Assembly: GCA_002419365.1 (NCBI GenBank)
Contig: DIGA01000084.1
Coordinates: forward strand, 1-24,975
Origin: Mageeibacillus sp. UBA5734
Lineage (GTDB): Bacteria; Bacillota; Clostridia; Saccharofermentanales; UBA5734
Length of the DNA: 24,975 nt
Reading direction: 5' to 3'
The notes under the pieces: generated by a model
Databases searched by the model: none
The model's input: the letters and a program-made list of their open reading frames with translations, nothing else
What the model was told of the DNA's origin: nothing
In this document: positions 1-6,908 of the stretch, piece after piece
How the letters are laid out: each line of letters starts with the position of its first letter
Position numbering within the stretch: position 1 is the first letter of the stretch
Made by a program: the position numbers and the translations under genes

Positions 1-46
1 CTTTCATCAAGTTCTCAAGGGTCTTGGTTCCTTCTAGTTTGGCCAT
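1..46 (-). CDS. Rubrerythrin-like protein, N-terminal fragment (runs off the window)
   Basis: Only the first 15 codons are visible, reading MAKLEGTKTLENLMK. This matches the usual opening of clostridial rubrerythrins (LKGTKTAENLMKAF), non-haem di-iron proteins that reduce hydrogen peroxide in the cytoplasm of anaerobes. The ATG at 46 is set by a strong AAGGAGG ribosome-binding site at 54-60. A good promoter and a Fur/PerR-like palindrome lie just upstream, which fits a peroxide-defence gene. The metal-binding residues lie outside the window, so the identity rests on a short N-terminus and the regulatory context. Confidence 0.6.
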   Translation of the reverse strand, partial: MAKLEGTKTLENLMK

Positions 47-74
47 GTGTCAACCTCCTTAAGTCTGGATGCTA

Positions 75-91
75 TTAAGAATAATTCTTAA
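75..91. promoter_or_regulatory. PerR/Fur-like operator overlapping the -10
   Basis: TTAAGAATAATTCTTAA is a perfect 8-1-8 inverted repeat. Its AATNATT centre is the core of PerR and Fur boxes (PerR consensus TTATAATNATTATAA); the flanks differ at some positions. PerR control of rubrerythrin is known in clostridia. The regulator identity is inferred; the palindrome and its overlap with the -10 are seen directly. Confidence 0.55.
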
Positions 92-106
92 AAGGTAGCC
101 CGTCAA
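78..106 (-). promoter_or_regulatory. Sigma-A type promoter of the rubrerythrin-like gene
   Basis: On the minus strand the -35 is TTGACG (101-106), followed by a 17-bp spacer and a -10 of TATTCT (78-83). The start codon lies about 30 bp downstream. The -10 is embedded in a perfect palindrome, so a bound repressor would block polymerase. Confidence 0.6.
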
Positions 107-175
107 GCCATGTGTATGCATCACTTTTCGGAACTTCCTGCTAACATCATAACGCAGTTTGACCGGTTCGGCCAA

Positions 176-1867
176 TCATAGTACAGGCTTTTTTTGCTTA
201 TCCTGATACATCAGCTGATCGACCTGGATCAGGAACTCATGGAAAGAATCCGTTCTTTCAGTCGGAAAGACAGCACTACCTATTGCTATCGAAAAGGGGT
301 AGTCCACGGCCTTGCTGATCGTCTTGATTTGCGTCTGGAACTGCTCCAGATTCTGATGGAAAACCTCTGGCTGATCTGGTTGGATCAGACAGGCGAATTC
401 ATCACCGCCCAACCGATAACAGCGCCCCAGGGGAGCAAAGTATTGTTTCAGACAGTGGCTGGCTAGCCGGATTGCTTCATCACCGGCAGCATGTCCCTTC
501 TGGTCATTGATCCACTTCAGATTATTGAGGTCCATGGAGACCAGCCTGACGGACAAATCGGTCTTGGCATTCATCTTGAAACCGGCCGTATCACGTTCAA
601 AGGCCGCGCGGTTGCCAAGGCCAGTCAAAATATCCTCAAAGGCCATTTTTTCATAGATCAGAGCAGCTTGATTCTGGAGCATGATCTGACGGGCATTGCG
701 TAAGGACTGGAAAGCCAGTACCAGGAGGAATGCGATAAATCCGAGACGCAAAAAGACAGCTGTCTCGGTAAAATCACTTCTCAAAAAGTTGGCAAACTCA
801 AGAAAACCAAAGAAAGCCAGAATGGAAAATGCGATCAAGAATCGGGCGATTTCCTTGCTCTTGCTCGAGAGCCAGCCTTTCACCATCAAGACAAGAATCA
901 GGCTCATGACCAGAGCAATCACCAGATTGGTGTACAGTACGGTCGTAAAGAAATCTGCCCAGCCAAGTATTTGAAACAACTGGATCAGGATGGAGAAAAT
1001 GCTGAACAGAATGATCAGGCGGTTAGTCAAAACCCGATATTCTGGCAAAACAGTGTCAGATACCAGAATCAAGAAAGGGATCGGGCAAAGTGTCAGTGAT
1101 ACATAGGCCAAGCTGCCGATAATCAGATCATTGGGCAGAAAAAATTGCATCATCCTGGATTCTGCCAGAAACCAGGTTCCCATCAGGACAGCAAAGGCAC
1201 CGAGTGCCGATATGCTTCTCCGGGATTTCGACGGCATGAAAAACGAAACGACCAACAAAGTCACTCCTACCAGAATCTGCAAGAGGCTCAAAAACAAACC
1301 CGGGCCATAGATCGTAGCCAGCCAGTACATCAAGCTGGCTTTGTTACCGTAATGGATTTCATTGATCCGACCTGACATGCTTTCATACGGAGAGGTGACA
1401 ACAATTTCCAGAGATTTACCGTCACTATGGGATGGTATCCGGACCATGTGCCAGGAGCTGGCCAGAGGTGATCGAGGCCATTCTTGCGTGAGGCGATCAT
1501 AGGAGTGAATCACTGCTCCGTCCAGCAAGACTGATATGGTCTGGAGAGACGAACGGATCAGAAGTGTCTGTTGATCTTTAAACGCAGGTGGAAGACTGGT
1601 TTGGATCGCAAGCGGCTTTCCCGCAGGCCATGTTAAATAGGCTGGAAGGCTGACCGGCTGTCCATCCTTGTCCGGACCAGCCACGTACCATTCGACTCCA
1701 AGCGGCTGTGCCTGTTCCAGCTCAAGATCCAGTCGCTGTCCAGGGAGTATCAGCAGTAAAACCATATACAGGATCGCTGGCAGCAGCAACCAGATAATCG
1801 GTCCCGGAATTCTCTTGTGCTTTGACAGCCTGTCGATATCCAGAGATTGTCCTTTCGATTCATTCAT
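176..1867 (-). CDS. Membrane-bound GGDEF protein, probable diguanylate cyclase
   Basis: Predicted to make cyclic di-GMP from two GTP at the inner face of the membrane. Numbering below is from the possible TTG at 1873. One transmembrane segment (about 24-44) is followed by an extracytoplasmic beta-rich domain (about 50-180). A block of about seven hydrophobic helices (about 185-395) resembles the 7TMR-DISM sensor architecture. The GGDEF domain follows (about 410-560) with DILTGLGNR near its start and an intact RLGGDEF at 487-493. The inhibitory I-site (RxxD just before GGDEF) is not present, so product feedback is probably absent. The ATG at 1867 is preferred over the TTG at 1873 because it lies 9 nt from AAGAGG. 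It overlaps the stop of the upstream gene by 8 bp (ATGAATGA), implying translational coupling to the GH65-like protein. Confidence 0.88.
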   Translation of the reverse strand: MNESKGQSLDIDRLSKHKRIPGPIIWLLLPAILYMVLLLILPGQRLDLELEQAQPLGVEWYVAGPDKDGQPVSLPAYLTWPAGKPLAIQTSLPPAFKDQQTLLIRSSLQTISVLLDGAVIHSYDRLTQEWPRSPLASSWHMVRIPSHSDGKSLEIVVTSPYESMSGRINEIHYGNKASLMYWLATIYGPGLFLSLLQILVGVTLLVVSFFMPSKSRRSISALGAFAVLMGTWFLAESRMMQFFLPNDLIIGSLAYVSLTLCPIPFLILVSDTVLPEYRVLTNRLIILFSIFSILIQLFQILGWADFFTTVLYTNLVIALVMSLILVLMVKGWLSSKSKEIARFLIAFSILAFFGFLEFANFLRSDFTETAVFLRLGFIAFLLVLAFQSLRNARQIMLQNQAALIYEKMAFEDILTGLGNRAAFERDTAGFKMNAKTDLSVRLVSMDLNNLKWINDQKGHAAGDEAIRLASHCLKQYFAPLGRCYRLGGDEFACLIQPDQPEVFHQNLEQFQTQIKTISKAVDYPFSIAIGSAVFPTERTDSFHEFLIQVDQLMYQDKQKKPVL

Positions 1868-2864
1868 CAGCAACGGCCTCTTCTTTTACAAGGTCAAATT
1901 CAAATTCATCCTCAAGCATGTATTCCAGACCGTTGACGATAACGGGGATGGCAGAACCTTCGGTTAAGATCATCTTACCTGTCGAACCTGTGATCTGAAT
2001 GTCAAATTTACTGCCCCTGAAAGCTAGGCGCAGGGTGTATCCCTGCCAGCCAAGCGGTAGAACGGGCGAAAATGAGAGCTCTTCCCCATCGATGACGAGG
2101 CGGGCGATCTGTGTTGCCAGGATAGCAAGAACGCCCGCTTCAACACCACCTTGCCAATATTCAGATGACAGGTTGTGGCCAGTGTGAACCAGACCTGCCA
2201 ATACGTTTGCAGCCTCTTGTATTTGGCTGGATTTGTCTCTAAACGTGGTCTTTGCTGGCAACTGTACGTGTAACTCGGCCAATTGGCGGACTTCCTGCTC
2301 AGACAGACCGAGCCGGGCTGCCACGTCCTGTTGTCTGCCAGCTCGTCCCAGCATCGTCCAGATTCGGCTCGTCCAGTGCAAATTGAGCTGGACCAAGGGT
2401 TCCAATTCTGTCCATTCCCTGACATCGAATGCCACCCCTTGCGTCTGGATGGTCCGCCACAGGCGTGCAGTTTCGAAGACCACATCAGCTCCCCCAGAAA
2501 GCAGGAACTGGAAGTCAAGGCTGGTCCGATAGTAATCGATCAACAGCCGGGACAAACTGAAACTGGGCAGAAGACGAAGTGGCGTCTCCGGAGGTTCATC
2601 CGGATGACAGGGGTGCTTTTGGGGGTCAAGTCCGCAAAAAAGGACGCCCTGCTTCAGACCACCGGCCCGAGCTTTGCGTCGGGCCATGTCCAGACAAAGC
2701 GGGAAAATTGCCAGCTCCTCCCGGGCCATTTTCGGATCACTCAGAATCAAGCCGATAATCCGGGTGTGTTTGTCCAGTTCTGGCTGGACTGCGAGCACAG
2801 GCTCCACTTGCGAATCAATCTCGTCAGCCAGTTGGATGGACATCCTTTGCGTCATCAATTCCAT
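1860..2864 (-). CDS. Compact GH65-like protein, probably without phosphorylase activity
   Basis: A 334-residue protein with similarity to family 65 glycoside hydrolases/phosphorylases (maltose and kojibiose phosphorylases, usually about 750 residues). Residues about 100-137 match the helical barrel (FLLSGGADVVFETARLW against the family's FLLEYGAEVLFETARFW). Residues about 232-285 match the late barrel and C-terminal region (GGVEAGVLA, then LSFSPVLPLGWQGYTLRL and AFRG). The whole N-terminal beta-sandwich is missing. The family's catalytic GPDEYH block is not recognisable (WTELEPLVQLN occupies that place), and the stretch after it is much shortened. It therefore looks like a degenerate sugar-binding or regulatory derivative rather than an enzyme. 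The start at 2864 follows GGGAGG with a 9-nt gap. It is the first gene of a two-gene unit with the GGDEF protein, which suggests it modulates c-di-GMP output or binds a saccharide. Confidence 0.6.
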   Translation of the reverse strand: MELMTQRMSIQLADEIDSQVEPVLAVQPELDKHTRIIGLILSDPKMAREELAIFPLCLDMARRKARAGGLKQGVLFCGLDPQKHPCHPDEPPETPLRLLPSFSLSRLLIDYYRTSLDFQFLLSGGADVVFETARLWRTIQTQGVAFDVREWTELEPLVQLNLHWTSRIWTMLGRAGRQQDVAARLGLSEQEVRQLAELHVQLPAKTTFRDKSSQIQEAANVLAGLVHTGHNLSSEYWQGGVEAGVLAILATQIARLVIDGEELSFSPVLPLGWQGYTLRLAFRGSKFDIQITGSTGKMILTEGSAIPVIVNGLEYMLEDEFEFDLVKEEAVADE

Positions 2865-2944
2865 GGCATCAAACCTCCCTGGCTTTTTTCCACTCTAACA
2901 TGGTTACTTGCAAGGCTTCAATGCGCAAAAGTTACCTGATTCCA

Positions 2945-2974
2945 TTCGGTTTTTGCAGAGCGACGATGTATAAT
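2945..2974 (+). promoter_or_regulatory. Probable promoter of the baeRF3-like gene
   Basis: A perfect TATAAT -10 lies at 2969-2974, preceded by a weak -35 (TTCGGT at 2945-2950, 18-bp spacer). It is about 45 bp upstream of the ATG at 3019. It sits in the 154-bp divergent region between this gene and the GH65-like gene; I could not pick a convincing promoter for the opposite direction. Confidence 0.45.
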
Positions 2975-3018
2975 GAAATTAGAGCTTTTACTGCAGCGAG
3001 AAGAATGGAGATGATGCT

Positions 3019-4188
3019 ATGCTACGTTTTGACCGCGATACATTGCAGACCCTGGTTTCGATCCAGGAATTCCCCTGTGTTTCGATCTATCTGCCAATCC
3101 TGCGCGAGGGCAATGATGTCAAGATGTCCCAGATCCGCCTGCGCACCTTGTTGCGCCAGGCTGAGGACCACCTCAAAGGCAATGGCCTGACTGTCCCGAA
3201 AATCCAGAACATCCTCAAACCAGCCAGTGAGCTCCTGGAACAACCCCTCTTCTGGGCGGTCGCCCCTGAAGCCCTGGCCATGTTCATGAGCGACAACCAG
3301 TCTGTGATTTTTTCGCTGGAACAGCCCGTAGACGAAAACATAGTCATCGATGATCATTTCACGGTTCGCCCCCTGCTCGAACTCGATATCCAGAATGCAG
3401 AATACCTGTTGCTGGCTATTGGGCGAGGGGCCGTCCGGGTTTATCGCGGCAGCCGTAATCGATTGGTCCAGATCCCAGTCTCCGATCTGCCAGAGTCACT
3501 GGATACCATCGTCTCGGCTTATTCATTTGAAAAGCAACGGCGGCAGTATGGTGGCGCAGCTGGATCGAACCATGGTGCTGTCGCAGGCGCCGTCAACCAT
3601 GGTTTTGAAAACAGCAAGGACCGTGACCGTCTGATGGTCGAGGACTATTGCCGGGCTGTTGACAGCAAGATCCTCGAACATTGGCAAAAAGAAAACCTGC
3701 CCCTGGTCCTTGCCAGTGTTGATTACCTGTTTGCTGTTTTCCAGAAAGTGAGTAAGAATCCCAATTTGCTGCCAGTGAATATCCCCGGCTCACCTGACCA
3801 TCTCACTGAAACAGAGCTGCGGGACAGGGCCTGGTCGATTGTTCAGGCTCATCTGCCTGATCAGGCCAGCCAGGACTGGACGAATGCCCAGAACTTCTTT
3901 GGCAGCGACCGGATCCGCCAGAATATCCGCCAGATCATCGAAGCAGCAGATCATGGCCGGGTCGACAAGCTTTTCATCCCGCGCGGCAAAGCACTCCCTG
4001 GCCGTTTCGAACCTGACACTCGCGAAATCAGACGCCCCCAGCCGGGTAATCCTGCCAAGCCTTTTGAGCACCAGGACTTGCTTGAATTTGCCGCGATCCG
4101 GGCCTTGTCCAACGGGGCACATGTCCATTCCATCGACCCGGACCAAATCCCCGAGGGAGCCGATGCCGTCGCCTTGATGCGGTATTGA
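3019..4188 (+). CDS. baeRF3-like protein (bacterial archaeo-eukaryotic release factor family)
   Basis: A 389-residue soluble protein with the layout of the bacterial eRF1-like family: an opening VSIYLP segment (residues about 20-27) that is a hallmark of these proteins, a central LLLAIGRGAVRVYRG strand-turn region (about 130-145), a linker rich in Gly, Ala, Asn and His (about 178-195), and a closing ALSNGAHVHSID block typical of pelota/eRF1-type folds. The family is thought to act on ribosomes or nucleic acids, but its cellular role is not settled. The ATG at 3019 follows GGAG at 3007-3010 with an 8-nt gap. It has its own promoter and appears monocistronic, since a strong inverted-repeat region follows. 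I see no canonical GGQ peptidyl-hydrolysis motif, so termination activity should not be assumed. Confidence 0.72.
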   Translation: MLRFDRDTLQTLVSIQEFPCVSIYLPILREGNDVKMSQIRLRTLLRQAEDHLKGNGLTVPKIQNILKPASELLEQPLFWAVAPEALAMFMSDNQSVIFSLEQPVDENIVIDDHFTVRPLLELDIQNAEYLLLAIGRGAVRVYRGSRNRLVQIPVSDLPESLDTIVSAYSFEKQRRQYGGAAGSNHGAVAGAVNHGFENSKDRDRLMVEDYCRAVDSKILEHWQKENLPLVLASVDYLFAVFQKVSKNPNLLPVNIPGSPDHLTETELRDRAWSIVQAHLPDQASQDWTNAQNFFGSDRIRQNIRQIIEAADHGRVDKLFIPRGKALPGRFEPDTREIRRPQPGNPAKPFEHQDLLEFAAIRALSNGAHVHSIDPDQIPEGADAVALMRY

Positions 4189-4225
4189 TTCGCTCATGAC
4201 GATCTTCCACTGTGCATGACTTATT

Positions 4226-4321
4226 AGGGTGGCCCCGAATCGTGCAACTTCCGCCCGCGGGGCCACCCTTCGCGCGCGGCCCCTGGCACTGGAGCGTGCA
4301 GTCGCTCTGGGGACCACCCTT
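4226..4321 (+). repeat. GC-rich inverted repeat with a duplicated 3' arm
   Basis: AGGGTGGCCCCG (4226-4237) is perfectly complementary to CGGGGCCACCCT (4258-4269), giving a 12-bp stem with a 20-nt loop. A near copy of the 3' arm, GGGGACCACCCTT, recurs at 4309-4321, so the first arm has two competing partners. Between the two 3' arms lies a smaller hairpin, GAGCG/CGCTC. No U-tract follows either stem, so this is not a classical intrinsic terminator, although it could still end baeRF3 transcription or protect its 3' end. It lies in the 340-bp gene-free stretch 4189-4528, which otherwise holds only the promoter and leader of the next gene. Confidence 0.7.
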
Positions 4322-4389
4322 GACTCCAACCACTTGTTTCTTAATAAACTTTTCACGGAATTAGATAAAGAACCCTTTTTCTGCGCAAG

Positions 4390-4418
4390 TTGTCAACTTT
4401 GTGTTGATCCTCTATAAT
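4390..4418 (+). promoter_or_regulatory. Sigma-A type promoter of the PsiE-like gene
   Basis: TTGTCA (4390-4395), 17-bp spacer, TATAAT (4413-4418). It is the best-matching plus-strand promoter in the window and implies a leader of about 100 nt before the ATG at 4529. I saw no riboswitch or phosphate-box motif in the leader. Confidence 0.7.
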
Positions 4419-4528
4419 CGAACCACTTCGAGAAATTGACATCCAATGAGGCAGTCCACACACTTTGTTGCCTGTTTCGAACAAACCCCTGATGCAATCT
4501 AGTCAGATCTAATCCCGATGGAGGGGCC

Positions 4529-5218
4529 ATGAAACAATACTTTCGCAGCCGTGTCAGCCGCATCGCTTCGTACCTGGAAATCGCCCTGTCCGGGTTGATC
4601 ATCCTAGCCGTCCTGCTGGCTGGTATTGAGATTATGGTCAGCTTATACGGCCATTTCTGGGACATCACTCATCGGATCTATACATTTGACATCCAGCCCT
4701 TCCTCAAGCATGTGATTGAGTTGATCATCGCTGTCGAGTTTGTCAAGATGATCTCCAAGCACACCCCGGAAAGCACCATCGAAGTCCTGTTTTTCATCAT
4801 CGCCCGCAAGATTGCCATCGACGAACCGAAATATTACGAAATCGTCCTCGGTGTCGTGGCGATCTGTGCCCTGCTGATCGTCAAGCGCTATTTTGCCCAG
4901 AAGACCGACCCGAACGGTGTCATCATCGAAGCCAATACCACGCTGGGCGAAATGAATGCCATCCTGGGCACGAAATTCACCCCGGACGATGGTGGACGTT
5001 CAGCCCGCGACCTGGTCCTGCATCTGATCCGTGAGGAGGGCCTCAAGCCATTCACAGGCCTGGAGGTTTCCTATAAGCAGCACCGGTTCAAGATTTATTC
5101 CATGAAGGAACTGGAAATTGATGCGATCGAAGTCATCCCGCTGGCCAGCCGCAAAGAGGTCAAGTCATTCTGGCGCCGAATGATTCAACCAGTTTCGGAT
5201 GGCCAGCCGAAAAACTGA
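4529..5218 (+). CDS. PsiE-like membrane protein with a C-terminal CorC/HlyC-like domain
   Basis: A 229-residue protein. About four hydrophobic segments (roughly 17-40, 57-75, 82-96, 104-120) form a region resembling the phosphate-starvation-inducible PsiE family, including EFVKMISKHTPES and IIARKIAIDE between helices. From about residue 130 the soluble tail (IIEANTTLGEMNAILG, then HRFKIYSMKELEIDAIEVI) resembles the transporter-associated domain found at the end of CorC/HlyC and some ion transporters. This suggests a small membrane protein with a cytoplasmic regulatory domain; no transport substrate can be assigned. The ATG follows GGAGGGG with a short gap. The gene ends inside the 3' end of the convergent cobC gene (59-bp overlap). 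Confidence 0.65.
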   Translation: MKQYFRSRVSRIASYLEIALSGLIILAVLLAGIEIMVSLYGHFWDITHRIYTFDIQPFLKHVIELIIAVEFVKMISKHTPESTIEVLFFIIARKIAIDEPKYYEIVLGVVAICALLIVKRYFAQKTDPNGVIIEANTTLGEMNAILGTKFTPDDGGRSARDLVLHLIREEGLKPFTGLEVSYKQHRFKIYSMKELEIDAIEVIPLASRKEVKSFWRRMIQPVSDGQPKN

Positions 5219-5753
5219 TCCAGTAGCCGGTTCCGCAAGCGGGTTGCCAGTCTAGCAGGTCCCGGTCGCCGGGAAACCAGTCGTTCATCAGCACTGCGAT
5301 CACGCCGCCATGGGTCACCAGGGCGGCTTTTTCGATGGATCTTTCTGTCCAGCCAGACGCCAGTTCCAGCCATCCTTGTCGAACCCTGGCTACAAATCCG
5401 GTCTGGCTTTCACCATTCGGACAAGCAAGCGTCTCGAATTCCGCCAACCAGCGAATGTAGGCGGGATTCTCCTGCAAGTCCTCATGAGTTTGTGCTTCAA
5501 AGTCACCAAAATTGAACTCTGCGAGACTGGGCGCAGCCTGCTGGGGCTTTCCTGGAAACAGGTGCTCGGCGGTCTGGATTGTGCGCAGAAGACCGGTGTG
5601 GCAAACGACCTGAACCGGTGGCATGACCCCCGAAAGGGACAGTTGGTCGAGGGACAGCAGGGCGTCCGGCAGCACAGGCCAGTCGGTCCGGCCACAGAAA
5701 CGGCGTTCGAGATTGGCCCGGGTCAGGCCATGCCGGATCAAAAGCAGTTCCAT
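5160..5753 (-). CDS. cobC: Histidine phosphatase, probable alpha-ribazole phosphatase (CobC)
   Basis: A 197-residue histidine-phosphatase-superfamily protein. The catalytic LIRHGLTRAN is at residues 5-14 (His8), GRTDWPVL follows at about 21-28, the acid-donor region FNFGDFEAQTHEDL is in the middle, and the second histidine lies in VTHGG. In B12 synthesis CobC removes the 5' phosphate from alpha-ribazole phosphate or adenosylcobalamin phosphate. The assignment as CobC rather than a generic phosphoglycerate-mutase-like enzyme rests mainly on its position as last gene of the cobT-cobU-cobS series, 7 bp after the CobU-like gene. The ribosome-binding site is weak (GAAGGG), consistent with coupling to upstream translation. 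Its 3' end overlaps the convergent PsiE-like gene by 59 bp. Confidence 0.82.
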   Translation of the reverse strand: MELLLIRHGLTRANLERRFCGRTDWPVLPDALLSLDQLSLSGVMPPVQVVCHTGLLRTIQTAEHLFPGKPQQAAPSLAEFNFGDFEAQTHEDLQENPAYIRWLAEFETLACPNGESQTGFVARVRQGWLELASGWTERSIEKAALVTHGGVIAVLMNDWFPGDRDLLDWQPACGTGYWISFSAGHPKLVESFGARMT

Positions 5754-5760
5754 GCCTGGC

Positions 5761-6144
5761 TTAACCCTTCAGGTCTGTCGCCAGGCCACAGAAGACACGG
5801 ACCACCCGCTCTGCTTCCCTGGCCAGCCAGACGGAACAGCGCCCCACATTTTCCCTCCAGAGTCGCGTGTCCCGGTCAATCGGCACCACCCCGGAGGAAA
5901 GATCATCACAAATCACAACTTTATCCTGCAGCAAGCTCAGGTGTTGCTGGAGATAGTCCATCGTATCCAGGCCAGCCTGCTGGCGAGCCCAGACCAGGAG
6001 ATGGATTTTATCGATCACCTGGCAGGACCAGTCGATTTCCTGAGATTGATCATCACAGGTCCAAACTGTTGCATCTGGTCCACACACCTGCTCAAGGACA
6101 TAGTCAAGTTTGCCCTGGTAGGCACCACCGATGACAAAAACCAT
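5761..6144 (-). CDS. Short CobU-like protein with an altered P-loop
   Basis: A 127-residue protein related to CobU (adenosylcobinamide kinase/guanylyltransferase, usually about 180 residues). The N-terminus has GGAYQGKLDYV where CobU has GGxRSGKS, so the P-loop Gly-Lys is kept but the Ser/Thr that ligands magnesium is leucine. The C-terminal half (DDLSSGVVPIDRDTRLWRE, then AREAERVVRVFCGL) matches the end of CobU (NEVGxGIVP ... AxxADxVxxVxxGLP). The middle, including the guanylylated-histidine region, is missing. A full-length CobU lies two genes upstream, so this is probably an accessory or regulatory paralogue. The ATG at 6144 is 2 bp after the cobS stop, with GGAGG inside the end of cobS. 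Confidence 0.72.
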   Translation of the reverse strand: MVFVIGGAYQGKLDYVLEQVCGPDATVWTCDDQSQEIDWSCQVIDKIHLLVWARQQAGLDTMDYLQQHLSLLQDKVVICDDLSSGVVPIDRDTRLWRENVGRCSVWLAREAERVVRVFCGLATDLKG

Positions 6145-6146
6145 GC

Positions 6147-6908
6147 TCAGAAAACCTCCGGTAATACGGCCCAGGCCATCAGGGCCGCAGTCTCACAGAC
6201 AACGAGGATGAATCCGGCTAGATCACCCGAAAGACCACCAAAGCTGCGCTGCAAGAACAGCCAGGCCAGCCCGGCGGCAAGCGCCTGAACAATAGCCAGC
6301 GCCATTCCAATCCAACCAGCCAGGAATATAGCGAGAATAGGCAGACCAATCAAAGCAATTAATGGAATGAGGATGAATTTCACGCTCCGCGAACTGCGAA
6401 ACTGGCTGGCATACCCCTCGGTCAGGACTTTCGGGGTCAATAGGACAGCCAGGCTGGCCCAGGCACGGGACAGGACCGGGATCATCAGCCAGGGCCAGAG
6501 GGTGAATGGCTCGTCCCCGACAGACTCCAGCGAGGCCAGCTGCAGCAAAATAACCATCACCAATACAATCAATGCAAAAGAGCCAACATGGGGGTCCTTG
6601 AGGATTGCCAGGCGTTTGTCCCGGCTGGCCCGGGAAAACAGTGCATCAGACGTATCCATCAGGCCATCGACATGGATGAATCCTGAGGCCAAGTGCCAGG
6701 CCAGCAAGACCAGAACCGCTTCCAGCAGGCTGGATCCGTCCACGAATGACAGCAACCAGGCGGCCCCAGCTGCCAGGATTCCCGGAAAAAAACCGGCAAC
6801 TGGAAGCAACGGAACGACCCATGGTTTGGCGTCGTCGTCCCAGACAGGGGGAACCGGCACGATGGTGAACATGCCCAGGGTCATGAGCCAGGCCTTGACC
6901 AGTCTCAT
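6147..6908 (-). CDS. cobS: Adenosylcobinamide-GDP ribazoletransferase (cobalamin synthase)
   Basis: A 253-residue polytopic membrane enzyme that joins adenosylcobinamide-GDP to alpha-ribazole, giving adenosylcobalamin. It opens with TLGMFTIVPVP (typical CobS start) and has the conserved cytoplasmic loop HVDGLMDTSDALFSR around residues 78-92, carrying the acidic residues needed for activity. RLAILKDPHVGSFA follows. Length is normal for the family. The ATG overlaps the cobU stop by 4 bp (ATGA), and the CobU-like gene follows after 2 bp, so it is in the middle of a tightly packed operon. Confidence 0.95.
   Translation of the reverse strand: MRLVKAWLMTLGMFTIVPVPPVWDDDAKPWVVPLLPVAGFFPGILAAGAAWLLSFVDGSSLLEAVLVLLAWHLASGFIHVDGLMDTSDALFSRASRDKRLAILKDPHVGSFALIVLVMVILLQLASLESVGDEPFTLWPWLMIPVLSRAWASLAVLLTPKVLTEGYASQFRSSRSVKFILIPLIALIGLPILAIFLAGWIGMALAIVQALAAGLAWLFLQRSFGGLSGDLAGFILVVCETAALMAWAVLPEVF

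Noticed and set aside
4229..4417. 62-codon plus-strand ORF in the gap before the PsiE-like gene
   Set aside because: It consists largely of the GC-rich inverted repeat, has no ribosome-binding site and runs through the next promoter.
4436..4464. TTGACA at 4436-4441 as a second promoter for the PsiE-like gene
   Set aside because: No acceptable -10 follows at 16-18 bp (CACACT at the expected place).
5310..6288. Long plus-strand open frames over cobC and the CobU-like gene
   Set aside because: They lie antisense to recognisable cobalamin genes, have no ribosome-binding sites and read as low-similarity, proline/arginine-rich shadow protein.
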